NCBI GenBank assembly: GCA_002361955.1
Contig: DESK01000052.1
Location: 1-64,000, forward strand
Reading direction: 5' to 3'
Length of the DNA: 64,000 bases
From: Lachnospiraceae bacterium UBA3316
GTDB lineage: Bacteria; Bacillota; Clostridia; Lachnospirales; Lachnospiraceae
Shown: in pieces, positions 15,019 to 23,098 of the stretch
Numbering within the stretch: position 1 is the first letter of the stretch
How the letters are laid out: every line of letters starts with the position of its first letter
Notes under the pieces: model-generated
Databases searched by the model: none
Told to the model about the DNA's origin: nothing
The model's input: the letters and a program-made list of their open reading frames with translations, nothing else
Translations under genes and position numbers: made by a program

Positions 15019-16944
15019 ATGGGACGGGCAGAGGAAAAGAAAACAGAAGGAAAAGCGGCACGGCTCCGCAAGGGGGAGGCTGCCATGGCAGAGGAGGGCA
15101 GGATGTTTTTGCAGCGCCTGGAGAGGCATCACGATGAGCTACGCTGGCTTTACATGGAGCTGTACGATAACTCCTCGATGTTCGCGGAGCTGTGCGATCA
15201 TCTGAAGGTGTTCTATGAGGAGAGGAACGCGGATTTAAAGGCCCAGGACCGGGAGCGTGAGCGGGATCCGGAGTGGTACAGGCAGAACGACCGGATGGGC
15301 ATGATGTTCTATATCGATAATTTCGCGGGAAATATAAAAGGGGTGGAGCAAAGGCTTGACTATCTGGAAAAGAGCAATGTAAATTATATTCATCTCATGC
15401 CCTTTCTGGATACGCCGGAGGGCCGTTCCGACGGGGGCTACGCAGTCTCTGATTTCCGCAAAGTGCAGGAAAAGCTGGGGACGATGGAGGACCTGGAGAG
15501 CCTGACGGCAGCCTGCCACAAAAAGAATATGAACGTATGCATGGATTTTGTCATGAACCATACCTCGGAGGACCATGAGTGGGCCAGGCGGGCGAGAAAC
15601 GGAGAGGGCGAATATATGAGCCGCTATTTCTTTTATAACAGCTATGAGATCCCGGGGCTTTACGAGAGGACGGTACCCCAGGTGTTCCCCACCACCGCGC
15701 CGGGAAACTTCACCTGGCTGCCGGATGCGGGCCACTTTGTGATGACGACCTTCTACCCCTATCAGTGGGACCTGAACTACAAGAATCCCAGGGTGTTCAA
15801 CGAGATGATGTATAACTTCCTCTATCTGGCGAACAGGGGAATCGATATCTTCCGGCTGGACGCCGTGCCCTACATCTGGAAGGAGCTGCATACCCAGTGC
15901 CGGAATTTAAAGGAGGTACACACCATCGTGCGCCTGATGCGCATCATCAGCGAGATCGTCTGTCCCGGCGTGTTGCTGCTGGGAGAGGTGGTTATGGAGC
16001 CGGAAAAGGTAACGCCCTATTTTGGAACGGTGGAGAAACCGGAATGCCATATGCTCTACAATGTGACGACCATGGCTACTACCTGGCACACGGTGGCCAC
16101 CAGGGACGTGGGGCTTCTGAAAAAGCAGCTTGATATTATCAGCAGGCTGCCCAGGGAATATACCTTCTTAAATTATCTGCGCTGCCATGACGATATTGGC
16201 TGGGGCCTGGACTACGGTACGCTGCTGGCAGAGGGGAAAGGAGAGCGTCCCCATAAGCAGTATCTGAACAATTATTTTCAGGGCTATGCAGGGGAAAGCA
16301 ACAGCAGGGGCGAGCTGTACAACGCGGATCCGGTGACGGGAGACGCCCGCTTCTGCGGAACCACAGCCTCCATGTGCGGTGTGGAGAAGGCGGGCGCCGA
16401 GCAGGATGAGGCGGCCATGGAGCGGGCGATCCAGATGGATGTGATGCTTCACGCCTATATGTTTATGCAGTCCGGCATTCCGGTGCTGTACAGCGGGGAC
16501 GAGATCGGCCAGCTAAACGATTACACCTATAAAGAGAATCCCAATAAGGCGGCGGATTCCCGCTACATTCACAGGGGCCCGTTCGACTGGGAAAAGGCGG
16601 CAAAGATCGAGGATCCTTCCAGCGTGGAGGGCAGGATCTTCGGGCGGCTGTCCCGGCTGGAAACCATCAGGAAAACAGAGAAGGCCTTTGTGTGCCAGGC
16701 GGACACCTGGACGGTGGACACCTGGGATGCCGGGGTACTGTGCATCGGCAGGTATTACGACGGAGAAAAGATCTTAGGCCTTTTTAATTTCAGCGAGAAG
16801 GAAAAGACGGCGTGGATCAACGAGACGGACGGAGACTATATAGATTTGCTGACGGGTGAGCGGAGGAAAGCTTCCGCTGTCAGCCTTCCGGCTTACGGAT
16901 TTTATTGGTTAAAACGAGAGGAGAAAAAGAATGAAAACGTATGA
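15019..16944 (+). CDS. Amylosucrase-type GH13 enzyme
   Basis: The 641-aa length fits the amylosucrase family (about 630-640 aa). These enzymes use sucrose to build alpha-glucan and release fructose. A helical N-terminal domain (about 1-100) precedes the barrel. Catalytic residues are nucleophile Asp281 (IDIFRLDAVPYIW), acid Glu323 (LLLGEVVME) and Asp391 in LRCHDDIGW; DFVMNHTSEDHEW is the conserved region I. There is no signal peptide, so it acts in the cytoplasm. The start has AGGAGG 12 bp ahead. Its 3' end overlaps the fructokinase by 14 bp, which makes sense because fructose is the by-product. Other sucrose-active GH13 activities cannot be fully ruled out. No transporter is encoded nearby. 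Confidence 0.88.
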   Translation: MGRAEEKKTEGKAARLRKGEAAMAEEGRMFLQRLERHHDELRWLYMELYDNSSMFAELCDHLKVFYEERNADLKAQDRERERDPEWYRQNDRMGMMFYIDNFAGNIKGVEQRLDYLEKSNVNYIHLMPFLDTPEGRSDGGYAVSDFRKVQEKLGTMEDLESLTAACHKKNMNVCMDFVMNHTSEDHEWARRARNGEGEYMSRYFFYNSYEIPGLYERTVPQVFPTTAPGNFTWLPDAGHFVMTTFYPYQWDLNYKNPRVFNEMMYNFLYLANRGIDIFRLDAVPYIWKELHTQCRNLKEVHTIVRLMRIISEIVCPGVLLLGEVVMEPEKVTPYFGTVEKPECHMLYNVTTMATTWHTVATRDVGLLKKQLDIISRLPREYTFLNYLRCHDDIGWGLDYGTLLAEGKGERPHKQYLNNYFQGYAGESNSRGELYNADPVTGDARFCGTTASMCGVEKAGAEQDEAAMERAIQMDVMLHAYMFMQSGIPVLYSGDEIGQLNDYTYKENPNKAADSRYIHRGPFDWEKAAKIEDPSSVEGRIFGRLSRLETIRKTEKAFVCQADTWTVDTWDAGVLCIGRYYDGEKILGLFNFSEKEKTAWINETDGDYIDLLTGERRKASAVSLPAYGFYWLKREEKKNENV

Positions 16945-17923
16945 TGTAACGGCATTAGGAGAGCTTTTGATTGATTTTACGGAAAACGGCGTAAGCGCCC
17001 AGGGAAATCCGATCCTGGAGGCAAATCCGGGCGGCGCCCCCTGCAACGTACTGGCCATGCTGACAAAGCTGGGGATGAAGACGGCGTTTGTGGGAAAGAT
17101 CGGCCGGGATATGTTCGGCACCCGGCTGGAGACTGCCTTAAAAGAAGTGGGGATCGATACCAGGGCTTTGCGGAAGGATGAGAAGATTCCCACCACACTG
17201 GCTTTCGTGCACACGATGGAGGACGGCGACAGGGAATTTTCTTTTTACCGCAGCCCGGGGGCTGATATGATGCTGAAGGAGCAGGAGCTGGATCATGAGC
17301 TTTTGGCGGATACGAAGCTCTTTCATTACGGTTCCCTGTCCATGACGGACGAACCCTGCCGCACAGCCACGAAGGCCGCGATCCGCAAAGCGGAGGAGGC
17401 GGGAGCCATTCTCTCCTTCGACCCGAATCTGAGAGAGCCGCTCTGGGCCAATCTGGAGGAAGCCAGGGAGCAGATCTCCTACGGCATGGAGCACTGCCAT
17501 ATCCTGAAAATCTCGGATAATGAGATTCAGTGGTTCACCGGAAAGGAGGATTTTGACGAGGGTGTCGCATGGCTTCAGGAGAGGTACGGGATCCCCCTGA
17601 TCCTTCTGTCCATGGGGAAAGAAGGAAGCCGCGCCTACACGAAAAATCTGCGTGTAGAGAGGGCTTCCTTCCGTCAGGAAAATACCATTGAGACAACAGG
17701 GGCCGGAGATACGTTCTGCGCCTGCGTTCTCTATTATGTGCTGCGCCATGGCCTGAAAGATTACACAGAGCCGGAGCTTGGCGAGATGCTCACCTTTGCC
17801 AACGCCGCAGCCTCCATCATCACGACCAGAAAGGGCGCCCTGCGGGTGATGCCCGAGAGGGAAGAGGTGGAAAGGCTGATAAGCGGGGCCGCCGGCTGTC
17901 CTACTTCGAAGAAGCAGGATTAG
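16931..17923 (+). CDS. scrK: Fructokinase, PfkB family
   Basis: This 330-aa carbohydrate kinase has the N-terminal YDVTALGELLIDFTENG, the GG motif (NPGGAPCNVLAML) and the C-terminal catalytic TTGAGDTFCACVL with the base Asp. It phosphorylates sugar with ATP, most likely fructose released by the overlapping amylosucrase gene. The AGGAG ribosome site lies inside the end of that gene. Specificity is inferred from sequence style and context. Confidence 0.88.
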   Translation: MKTYDVTALGELLIDFTENGVSAQGNPILEANPGGAPCNVLAMLTKLGMKTAFVGKIGRDMFGTRLETALKEVGIDTRALRKDEKIPTTLAFVHTMEDGDREFSFYRSPGADMMLKEQELDHELLADTKLFHYGSLSMTDEPCRTATKAAIRKAEEAGAILSFDPNLREPLWANLEEAREQISYGMEHCHILKISDNEIQWFTGKEDFDEGVAWLQERYGIPLILLSMGKEGSRAYTKNLRVERASFRQENTIETTGAGDTFCACVLYYVLRHGLKDYTEPELGEMLTFANAAASIITTRKGALRVMPEREEVERLISGAAGCPTSKKQD

Positions 17924-18644
17924 GAGCGGCTTTTACCCGGAAGGTCTTCCGGATGGATTTCACGGTCTTTTCCAGCGCGTTGTAATGCCTCTGGCATTTG
18001 GCTTTTTCCGGATGGAACTGCACATCGGTGGGAAGTTCTATGTAGTAGACGAGGCCTCCGGACCTTTTCAGGAAACGGAAGTTCGGAAGGTAGGAGGCCC
18101 TGTCGGCATACTCCTCTTCCGAGCACCATGCGATCGTAAACACCGTACCGTAGTAACCGCTGCGGTAGCTGGTTTTTGAGCAGAAGGAGATGGAATCCTC
18201 ATGGGGCAGGAGGACATAGCCATACTTCTTCCAGGCCGGGGGAAGGACCACGCGGGCCTTTTTGTAGGTCACGACGGTGTTTCCCTTTTTCGTCACCCTT
18301 GTCTTGACGGCGGGGTTGTTTTTTGGAAGGATCACCAGACAGCAGCTGATATTCTCACCGTCGTTTTTTACCGTGATGTAGTCGATGCCCGGACGGTTGG
18401 CCGTGATACGGATCGAGGACGCGCCTTTGACCTGGTAAGAAAAAAGGGCGGAGTCCGCGTCATAGTAGAGGACTTCAGGCGTCGTCTCGGAGTTCAGAAG
18501 CGTCAGGCTTTTGCTCTGCCCTTCCTTGAAGAACACGGTCTGCTTTTTAAACTGCCTGTCTGCGGCCTGGGCTGTCAGTGTGAAGCCCAGACACAGGGTC
18601 AAGATACAGGCAAACAGCAGAAGCTTTTTCGCTAATTTCATCAT
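17901..18644 (-). CDS. Secreted protein of unknown function
   Basis: The 247-aa protein has a clear signal peptide (KKLLLFACILTLCLGFTLTAQA, cleavage about residue 28). The mature part is beta-rich and resembles an Ig-like or BIG-type fold (KEGQSKSLTLLN...YQVKGASSIRITANRPGIDYITV), followed by a basic region with a CxxxY-like tail. No enzyme motif is visible. AGGAGG precedes ATG 18644, and a -10 (TATAAT on the minus strand, 18680-18675) lies upstream. Its 3' end overlaps the convergent fructokinase gene by 23 bp. It stands alone, so no partner is suggested. Confidence 0.7.
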   Translation of the reverse strand: MMKLAKKLLLFACILTLCLGFTLTAQAADRQFKKQTVFFKEGQSKSLTLLNSETTPEVLYYDADSALFSYQVKGASSIRITANRPGIDYITVKNDGENISCCLVILPKNNPAVKTRVTKKGNTVVTYKKARVVLPPAWKKYGYVLLPHEDSISFCSKTSYRSGYYGTVFTIAWCSEEEYADRASYLPNFRFLKRSGGLVYYIELPTDVQFHPEKAKCQRHYNALEKTVKSIRKTFRVKAAPNPASSK

Positions 18645-18780
18645 TGATTCCTCCTTTGCGTTTGATGTACCATTATTATAATGTAAAGAGGGAAAAAAGA
18701 AAGGGAAATACCGCGCAATTAAGAAAGATCTAAGAAAGATCGTTAATAAAGGAAATTCCCGGCTTCCGCCAACAGCAGCC

Positions 18781-18809
18781 TTGACATTTGGGCTGTTTTC
18801 GCATAAACT
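18781..18809 (+). promoter_or_regulatory. Promoter of the T-box-proS transcript
   Basis: TTGACA (18781-18786), a 17-base spacer, TAAACT (18804-18809). The start near 18816 gives a leader of about 350 nt. Confidence 0.8.
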
Positions 18810-18815
18810 GTCTGG

Positions 18816-19090
18816 GAGAGAAACGTGACGTGGAAGAGGAATAGTACATTTGCCAAAGTCCCCAGAGAGGAAACCACAGGTGGGAGGTTTTCGGCAGAAG
18901 CAGATGGAACCGGCCTCGGAGTCCCGCGCGAGCCCGGAAGGGGGAAGCGCGGCGTAAGCCGGCGAGAGCGGCAGAAAGAGTGAGCGCCCGGGAGGCGCTA
19001 ATAAGGGTGGTACCGCCGACGGTCAGATCAGGGCCTCGGTCCCTTTGCAGAAAACGCATGGGGGCTGAGGCCTTCGTGTTTTATATTTTA
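18816..19090 (+). promoter_or_regulatory. T-box leader of proS, CCG (proline) specifier
   Basis: The T-box core AAGGGTGGTACCGC (19003-19016) is intact. Stem I features are visible: AGTA (about 18852), AGAGAGG, GGTGGGAG. The specifier-loop sequence GGAACCGG places CCG, a proline codon, at 18910-18912. A terminator hairpin (GGCCTCGG.../CTGAGGCC, then TTCGTGTTTT) spans 19031-19085. Uncharged tRNA-Pro should stabilise the antiterminator and allow transcription of proS. Confidence 0.93.
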
Positions 19091-19111
19091 CCGGCTGGAA
19101 AGCCGGATTTC

Positions 19112-19139
19112 GGTAACGTTCAGGGTATCTGAACGGTTA
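19112..19139 (+). other. Hairpin before the proS ribosome site
   Basis: TAACGTTCAG (19114-19123) pairs with CTGAACGGTTA (19129-19139) with one bulged G and a 5-base loop, between the T-box terminator and the proS ribosome site. Related GTAAC/GTTCA hairpins occur at 10045 and 22152. Confidence 0.4.
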
Positions 19140-19168
19140 TGAATTATGTGAAGAAGGGAGAAAGAAAA

Positions 19169-20608
19169 ATGGCAAACGACAAGAAGCTTGTGGAAGCGAT
19201 TACTTCCATGGAAGATGATTTCGCCCAGTGGTATACGGATGTGGTGAAGAAGGCAGAGCTGATCGACTATACCAGCGTAAAGGGCTGTATGGTGATCAAG
19301 CCTGCGGGCTACGCCATCTGGGAAAATATTCAGAGAGAACTGGACGCGAGATTTAAGGAGACGGGCGTACAGAATGTATATCTGCCCATGTTTATTCCTG
19401 AGAGCCTGCTCCAGAAGGAGAAGGATCATGTGGAGGGATTTGCGCCGGAGGTGGCCTGGGTGACCCACGGCGGCATGGAGCCCCTGCAGGAAAGGCTCTG
19501 TGTAAGGCCTACCTCGGAGACCCTGTTCTGTGATTTCTACGCAAATGATATCCACTCCTACAGGGATCTGCCCAGGGTGTACAACCAGTGGTGCTCCGTT
19601 GTGCGCTGGGAAAAGACCACCAGGCCCTTCCTGCGCTCCAGGGAATTTCTGTGGCAGGAGGGCCACACGGCCCACGCGACGGCTGAGGAGGCGGAGGAGC
19701 GGACGATTCAGATGCTCAACGTGTACGCGGATTTCTGCGAGCAGGTGCTGGCCATCCCTGTGATTAAGGGAAGAAAGACGGACAAGGAGAAATTTGCCGG
19801 GGCGGAGGCTACCTATACGATTGAGTCTCTGATGCATGACGGAAAGGCCCTGCAGTCAGGCACAAGCCACAATTTCGGAGACGGCTTCGCGAAGGCCTTC
19901 GGCATTCAGTTTGCCGATAAGGACAATAAGCTCAAATATGTGCATCAGACCTCCTGGGGGATGACGACCCGTATGATCGGCGCCATTATCATGGTACACG
20001 GCGACAACAGCGGACTGGTGCTGCCGCCCAGGATCGCGCCTACCCAGGTGGTGGTGATTCCCATTCAGCAGAAGAAGGAGGGAGTCCTTGACAAGGCCAA
20101 TGAGATCACCTGCGCCCTCGGGGCAGCGGGCATACGCACCAGGCTGGATGACTCTGATAAGAGTCCGGGCTGGAAGTTCTCCGAACAGGAGATGAGGGGC
20201 TTCCCCCTGCGTGTGGAGCTGGGACCCAAGGATATCGCCGCAGGGCAGGCAGTGATCGTGCGCAGAGACACGAGGGAAAAGCTCGTCGTTGCCATCGGAG
20301 AGCTGGCGGAAAAGGTGCAGGAGACGCTGGATACCATGCAGAAGGATATGCTGGAGAGAGCCAGGGCTCACAGGGACGCCCACACCTACACGGCGGCGAA
20401 CCTGGAGGAGATGAAGGACATCGCGGATCACAAGCCCGGATTTATCAAGGCGATGTGGTGCGGCTGCCAGGCCTGCGAGGACGCGATGAAGGAAGAGGTA
20501 GGCGTGACCTCCCGCTGCATTCCCTTTGAGCAGGAAAAAATCTCCGATACCTGCGTATACTGCGGAAAGCCCGCGAAGAAGATCGTGTATTGGGGCAAGG
20601 CATATTAA
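19169..20608 (+). CDS. proS: Prolyl-tRNA synthetase, short (archaeal/eukaryotic-like) form
   Basis: The 479-aa enzyme attaches proline to tRNA-Pro. It lacks the bacterial editing insertion and has the ProRS type-3 layout: class II core with motif 2 (RWEKTTRPFLRSREFLWQEGHTAH), an anticodon-binding domain from about 280 (VVVIPIQQKKEG), and a C-terminal zinc-like domain with cysteines (MWCGCQACED...DTCVYCGKPA) ending in the typical Tyr. The start at 19169 follows GGGAGAAAG; the in-frame ATG at 19139 lies in a hairpin. The T-box leader with a proline specifier supports the identity. Confidence 0.96.
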   Translation: MANDKKLVEAITSMEDDFAQWYTDVVKKAELIDYTSVKGCMVIKPAGYAIWENIQRELDARFKETGVQNVYLPMFIPESLLQKEKDHVEGFAPEVAWVTHGGMEPLQERLCVRPTSETLFCDFYANDIHSYRDLPRVYNQWCSVVRWEKTTRPFLRSREFLWQEGHTAHATAEEAEERTIQMLNVYADFCEQVLAIPVIKGRKTDKEKFAGAEATYTIESLMHDGKALQSGTSHNFGDGFAKAFGIQFADKDNKLKYVHQTSWGMTTRMIGAIIMVHGDNSGLVLPPRIAPTQVVVIPIQQKKEGVLDKANEITCALGAAGIRTRLDDSDKSPGWKFSEQEMRGFPLRVELGPKDIAAGQAVIVRRDTREKLVVAIGELAEKVQETLDTMQKDMLERARAHRDAHTYTAANLEEMKDIADHKPGFIKAMWCGCQACEDAMKEEVGVTSRCIPFEQEKISDTCVYCGKPAKKIVYWGKAY

Positions 20609-20682
20609 GCCCGGCCCGGCGGCTGTAACCTCTCTTACGGGAAAACGCTTAAGGTAAAACACCGTATATAGAAGAAAAACAG

Positions 20683-20714
20683 TTGACAAAAAAAATGATA
20701 CAGCGTATTATAAT
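20683..20714 (+). promoter_or_regulatory. Promoter of the branched-chain amino acid binding protein
   Basis: TTGACA (20683-20688) is followed by TATTAT (20706-20711) at 17 bp or TATAAT (20709-20714) at 20 bp; the first spacing is the better fit. Confidence 0.75.
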
Positions 20715-20760
20715 TTCCAAGATTTCGAGAAAGCAGAGAAGTCTTGGAAATTCGCTTTCT
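20712..20760 (+). promoter_or_regulatory. Structured leader of livJ, possible pseudoknot
   Basis: AATTTCCAAGA (20712-20722) pairs perfectly with TCTTGGAAATT (20742-20752). AGAAAGC in its loop (20728-20734) is complementary to GCTTTCT just after the stem (20754-20760). The two helices interlock as in an H-type pseudoknot, though the 1-base third loop may force them to alternate. The first helix overlaps the -10 region, so it may be partly untranscribed. Confidence 0.4.
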
Positions 20761-20870
20761 ATGCGGGTTTGCGCTGTTCGGCAGAGGTTTGGAAAGGTAT
20801 TTTTGGCATCGGAGGGCCGGAGGAGAAACAGCGCGTAGGGCGGAAAAACATAAGAAGGAGGAAAAATATT

Positions 20871-22055
20871 ATGAAAAAACTTAAGCAGGCAGCAGCATTA
20901 CTGGCAGCAGCTTCTATGGTAGTAGCTTCCCTGGCAGGATGCGGCAACAAAACAGCAGAAACTGCAGCGCCGGAGGAGGCGCAGGGTTCAGCAGAAGGCA
21001 CATGGAAGATCGGCGGTATCGGGCCCACCACAGGCGGCGCGGCTGTATATGGCCTCGCAGTTAAGAATGCCATGGAGCTGGCTACAAAGGAGATCAACGA
21101 GGCAGGCGGAATCAACGGACATCAGGTTGAGATCTCTTTTGAGGATGACGAGCATGATGCTGAGAAATCCGTAAACGCCTACAACTCCCTGAAGGACTGG
21201 GGTATGCAGATGCTGGTTGGTACGGTTACATCCGCACCCTGTACCGCAGTTGTTGAGAAAACACATGAAGATAATATGTTCCATCTTACACCGTCAGGTT
21301 CCGCAGTAGAGAGCATTAAATATGACAACGCGTTCCGCGTATGCTTCTCTGACCCGAACCAGGGTGTTGCTTCCGCTCAGTATATCGGTGAGAACGGACT
21401 GGCTTCTAAGGTAGCCGTTATTTACGACAGCTCCGATGTATATTCTTCCGGAATCTACGAGAAGTTCGCAGGCGAGGCCGCAAACCAGGATTTCGAGATC
21501 GTAGCAGCTGAGGCATTTACGGCAGACAACAAGACAGATTTTTCTGTACAGCTTCAGAAGGCAAAAGACGCAGGGGCGGAGATGGTATTTCTTCCGATCT
21601 ACTATACAGAGGCTTCCCTGATCCTGAAGCAGGCCAGCACCATGGGATTTGCGCCCAAGTTCTTTGGCTGTGACGGATTGGACGGACTTTTGGCTGTAGA
21701 AAACTTTGACACTTCTCTGGCAGAGGGCGTTATGCTGCTGACACCGTTCGCGGCAGATGCTGACGACGACATGACGAAGAAATTCGTGGCAGCCTTCGAA
21801 GAGAACTACAAGGATACACCGAACCAGTTCGCAGCGGACGCTTACGATGCGATGTACACCATCAAGGCAGCTGTAGAAAAGGCAAATATTACACCGGATA
21901 TGAGCGTATCTGATCTCTGCGACGCGATGAAGACGGCTATGACAGAGATTACAGTAGAAGGCCTGACAGGAACCATCACATGGACAGCTGACGGCGAGCC
22001 GGATAAGGACCCGAAGGCAGTTGTGATTGAGGGCGGCGCTTATAAGGCAATGTAA
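20871..22055 (+). CDS. livJ: Branched-chain amino acid ABC transporter, substrate-binding lipoprotein
   Basis: The 394-aa protein starts at ATG 20871, 10 bp after AAGAAGGAGG; the upstream frame is leader DNA. It has a lipoprotein signal with lipobox LAGC (Cys about 24), then a type 1 periplasmic-binding fold (WKIGGIGPTTGGAAVYG, NEAGGINGHQVEISFEDDEHDAEK, PSGSAVESIKYDNAFRVCFSD). It captures leucine/isoleucine/valine or related ligands at the cell surface and passes them to LivHM. A terminator and a second promoter separate it from livH, which would give extra binding protein. Confidence 0.92.
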   Translation: MKKLKQAAALLAAASMVVASLAGCGNKTAETAAPEEAQGSAEGTWKIGGIGPTTGGAAVYGLAVKNAMELATKEINEAGGINGHQVEISFEDDEHDAEKSVNAYNSLKDWGMQMLVGTVTSAPCTAVVEKTHEDNMFHLTPSGSAVESIKYDNAFRVCFSDPNQGVASAQYIGENGLASKVAVIYDSSDVYSSGIYEKFAGEAANQDFEIVAAEAFTADNKTDFSVQLQKAKDAGAEMVFLPIYYTEASLILKQASTMGFAPKFFGCDGLDGLLAVENFDTSLAEGVMLLTPFAADADDDMTKKFVAAFEENYKDTPNQFAADAYDAMYTIKAAVEKANITPDMSVSDLCDAMKTAMTEITVEGLTGTITWTADGEPDKDPKAVVIEGGAYKAM

Positions 22056-22067
22056 TCAAAATCCACT

Positions 22068-22106
22068 AAAGGAGGGCTGCGTAAGGCGGCCCTTTCTTTG
22101 TTTTTA
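22068..22106 (+). terminator. Terminator between livJ and livH
   Basis: AGGGCTGC (22073-22080) pairs with GCGGCCCT (22086-22093), followed by TTCTTTGTTTTT. It probably terminates most livJ transcripts. Confidence 0.75.
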
Positions 22107-22120
22107 CGAAAAACTATAGA

Positions 22121-22150
22121 TTGAACTGAAAAGGGATAGTATGCTATACT
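22121..22150 (+). promoter_or_regulatory. Promoter of livHMGF
   Basis: TTGAAC (22121-22126), an 18-base spacer, TATACT (22145-22150). Confidence 0.65.
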
Positions 22151-22151
22151 G

Positions 22152-22177
22152 TAACAGTTCAGGTAACTGTGACGTTA
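22152..22177 (+). other. Hairpin in the livH leader
   Basis: ACAGTT (22154-22159) pairs with AACTGT (22165-22170) over a 5-base loop, inside outer TAAC/GTTA. It lies at the predicted transcription start and resembles the other GTAAC-type repeats in the window. Confidence 0.35.
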
Positions 22178-22204
22178 TCCTAAAAATATGTAGAGGGGTG
22201 CGAT

Positions 22205-23089
22205 ATGAGTTTTATTTCTTATTTAATTAATGGCATCAGCCTTGGCAGTGTCTACGCGATCATTGCCCTAGGCTACACGATGGTGTACGGAATCGCCAAG
22301 ATGCTGAATTTCGCCCATGGAGATGTAATCATGGTAGGCGGATATGTGGTGCTCACCATCGTGACCGGCATGGGTCTTTCGCCCATGGTGGGAATTCTGG
22401 CGGCCGTTGTGGCCTGTACGGTACTCGGCGTAGTCATCGAGCGTGTAGCTTACAAACCGCTGCGAAACGCCGCGTCGTCCCTAGCAGTGCTGATCACGGC
22501 GATCGGCGTAAGCTATCTTTTGCAGAACGTAGCTCTTTTGATTTTCGGCGCGGACACAAAGTCCTTTACCTCAGTGGTTTCTGTTCCGGCTGTTGTGCTG
22601 GCAGGGGGAGCCCTCACGATTTCCGGCGAGACGATCGTGACGATCCTGGCCTGTATCGTGATCATGGTGGGACTTACCTTGTTTATCAATAAATCCAAGG
22701 CAGGGCAGGCGATGCTTGCCGTATCCGAGGATAAAGGCGCCGCCCAGCTGATGGGCATCAATGTAAATGGAACGATCGCCCTGACGTTCGCCATTGGTTC
22801 GGCTCTTGCGGCTGTGGCCAGCGTGCTGTTATGCTCCGCTTACCCGTCCCTGACGCCGTATACAGGCGCTATGCCTGGTATCAAGGCCTTTGTGGCAGCC
22901 GTGTTTGGCGGTATCGGTTCCATTCCGGGGGCTATGATCGGCGGTATTCTGCTGGGTGTGATCGAGATCCTCGGAAAAGCGTATATTTCTTCCCAGATGG
23001 CAGACGCCATCGTGTTCGCTGTACTGATTGTGGTGCTTCTGGTGAAGCCTACAGGTATTCTGGGCAAACAGGTACAAGAGAAAGTGTAG
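22205..23089 (+). CDS. livH: Branched-chain amino acid ABC transporter permease LivH
   Basis: The 294-aa polytopic membrane protein has about eight hydrophobic segments and the LivH signature (NGISLGSVYAIIALGYTMVYG at the start, GAMPGIKAFVAAVFGGIGS near the end). It forms the inner-membrane channel with LivM. GAGGGG precedes the start. livM begins 9 bp downstream. Confidence 0.94.
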   Translation: MSFISYLINGISLGSVYAIIALGYTMVYGIAKMLNFAHGDVIMVGGYVVLTIVTGMGLSPMVGILAAVVACTVLGVVIERVAYKPLRNAASSLAVLITAIGVSYLLQNVALLIFGADTKSFTSVVSVPAVVLAGGALTISGETIVTILACIVIMVGLTLFINKSKAGQAMLAVSEDKGAAQLMGINVNGTIALTFAIGSALAAVASVLLCSAYPSLTPYTGAMPGIKAFVAAVFGGIGSIPGAMIGGILLGVIEILGKAYISSQMADAIVFAVLIVVLLVKPTGILGKQVQEKV

Positions 23090-23098
23090 GTGACGGCC

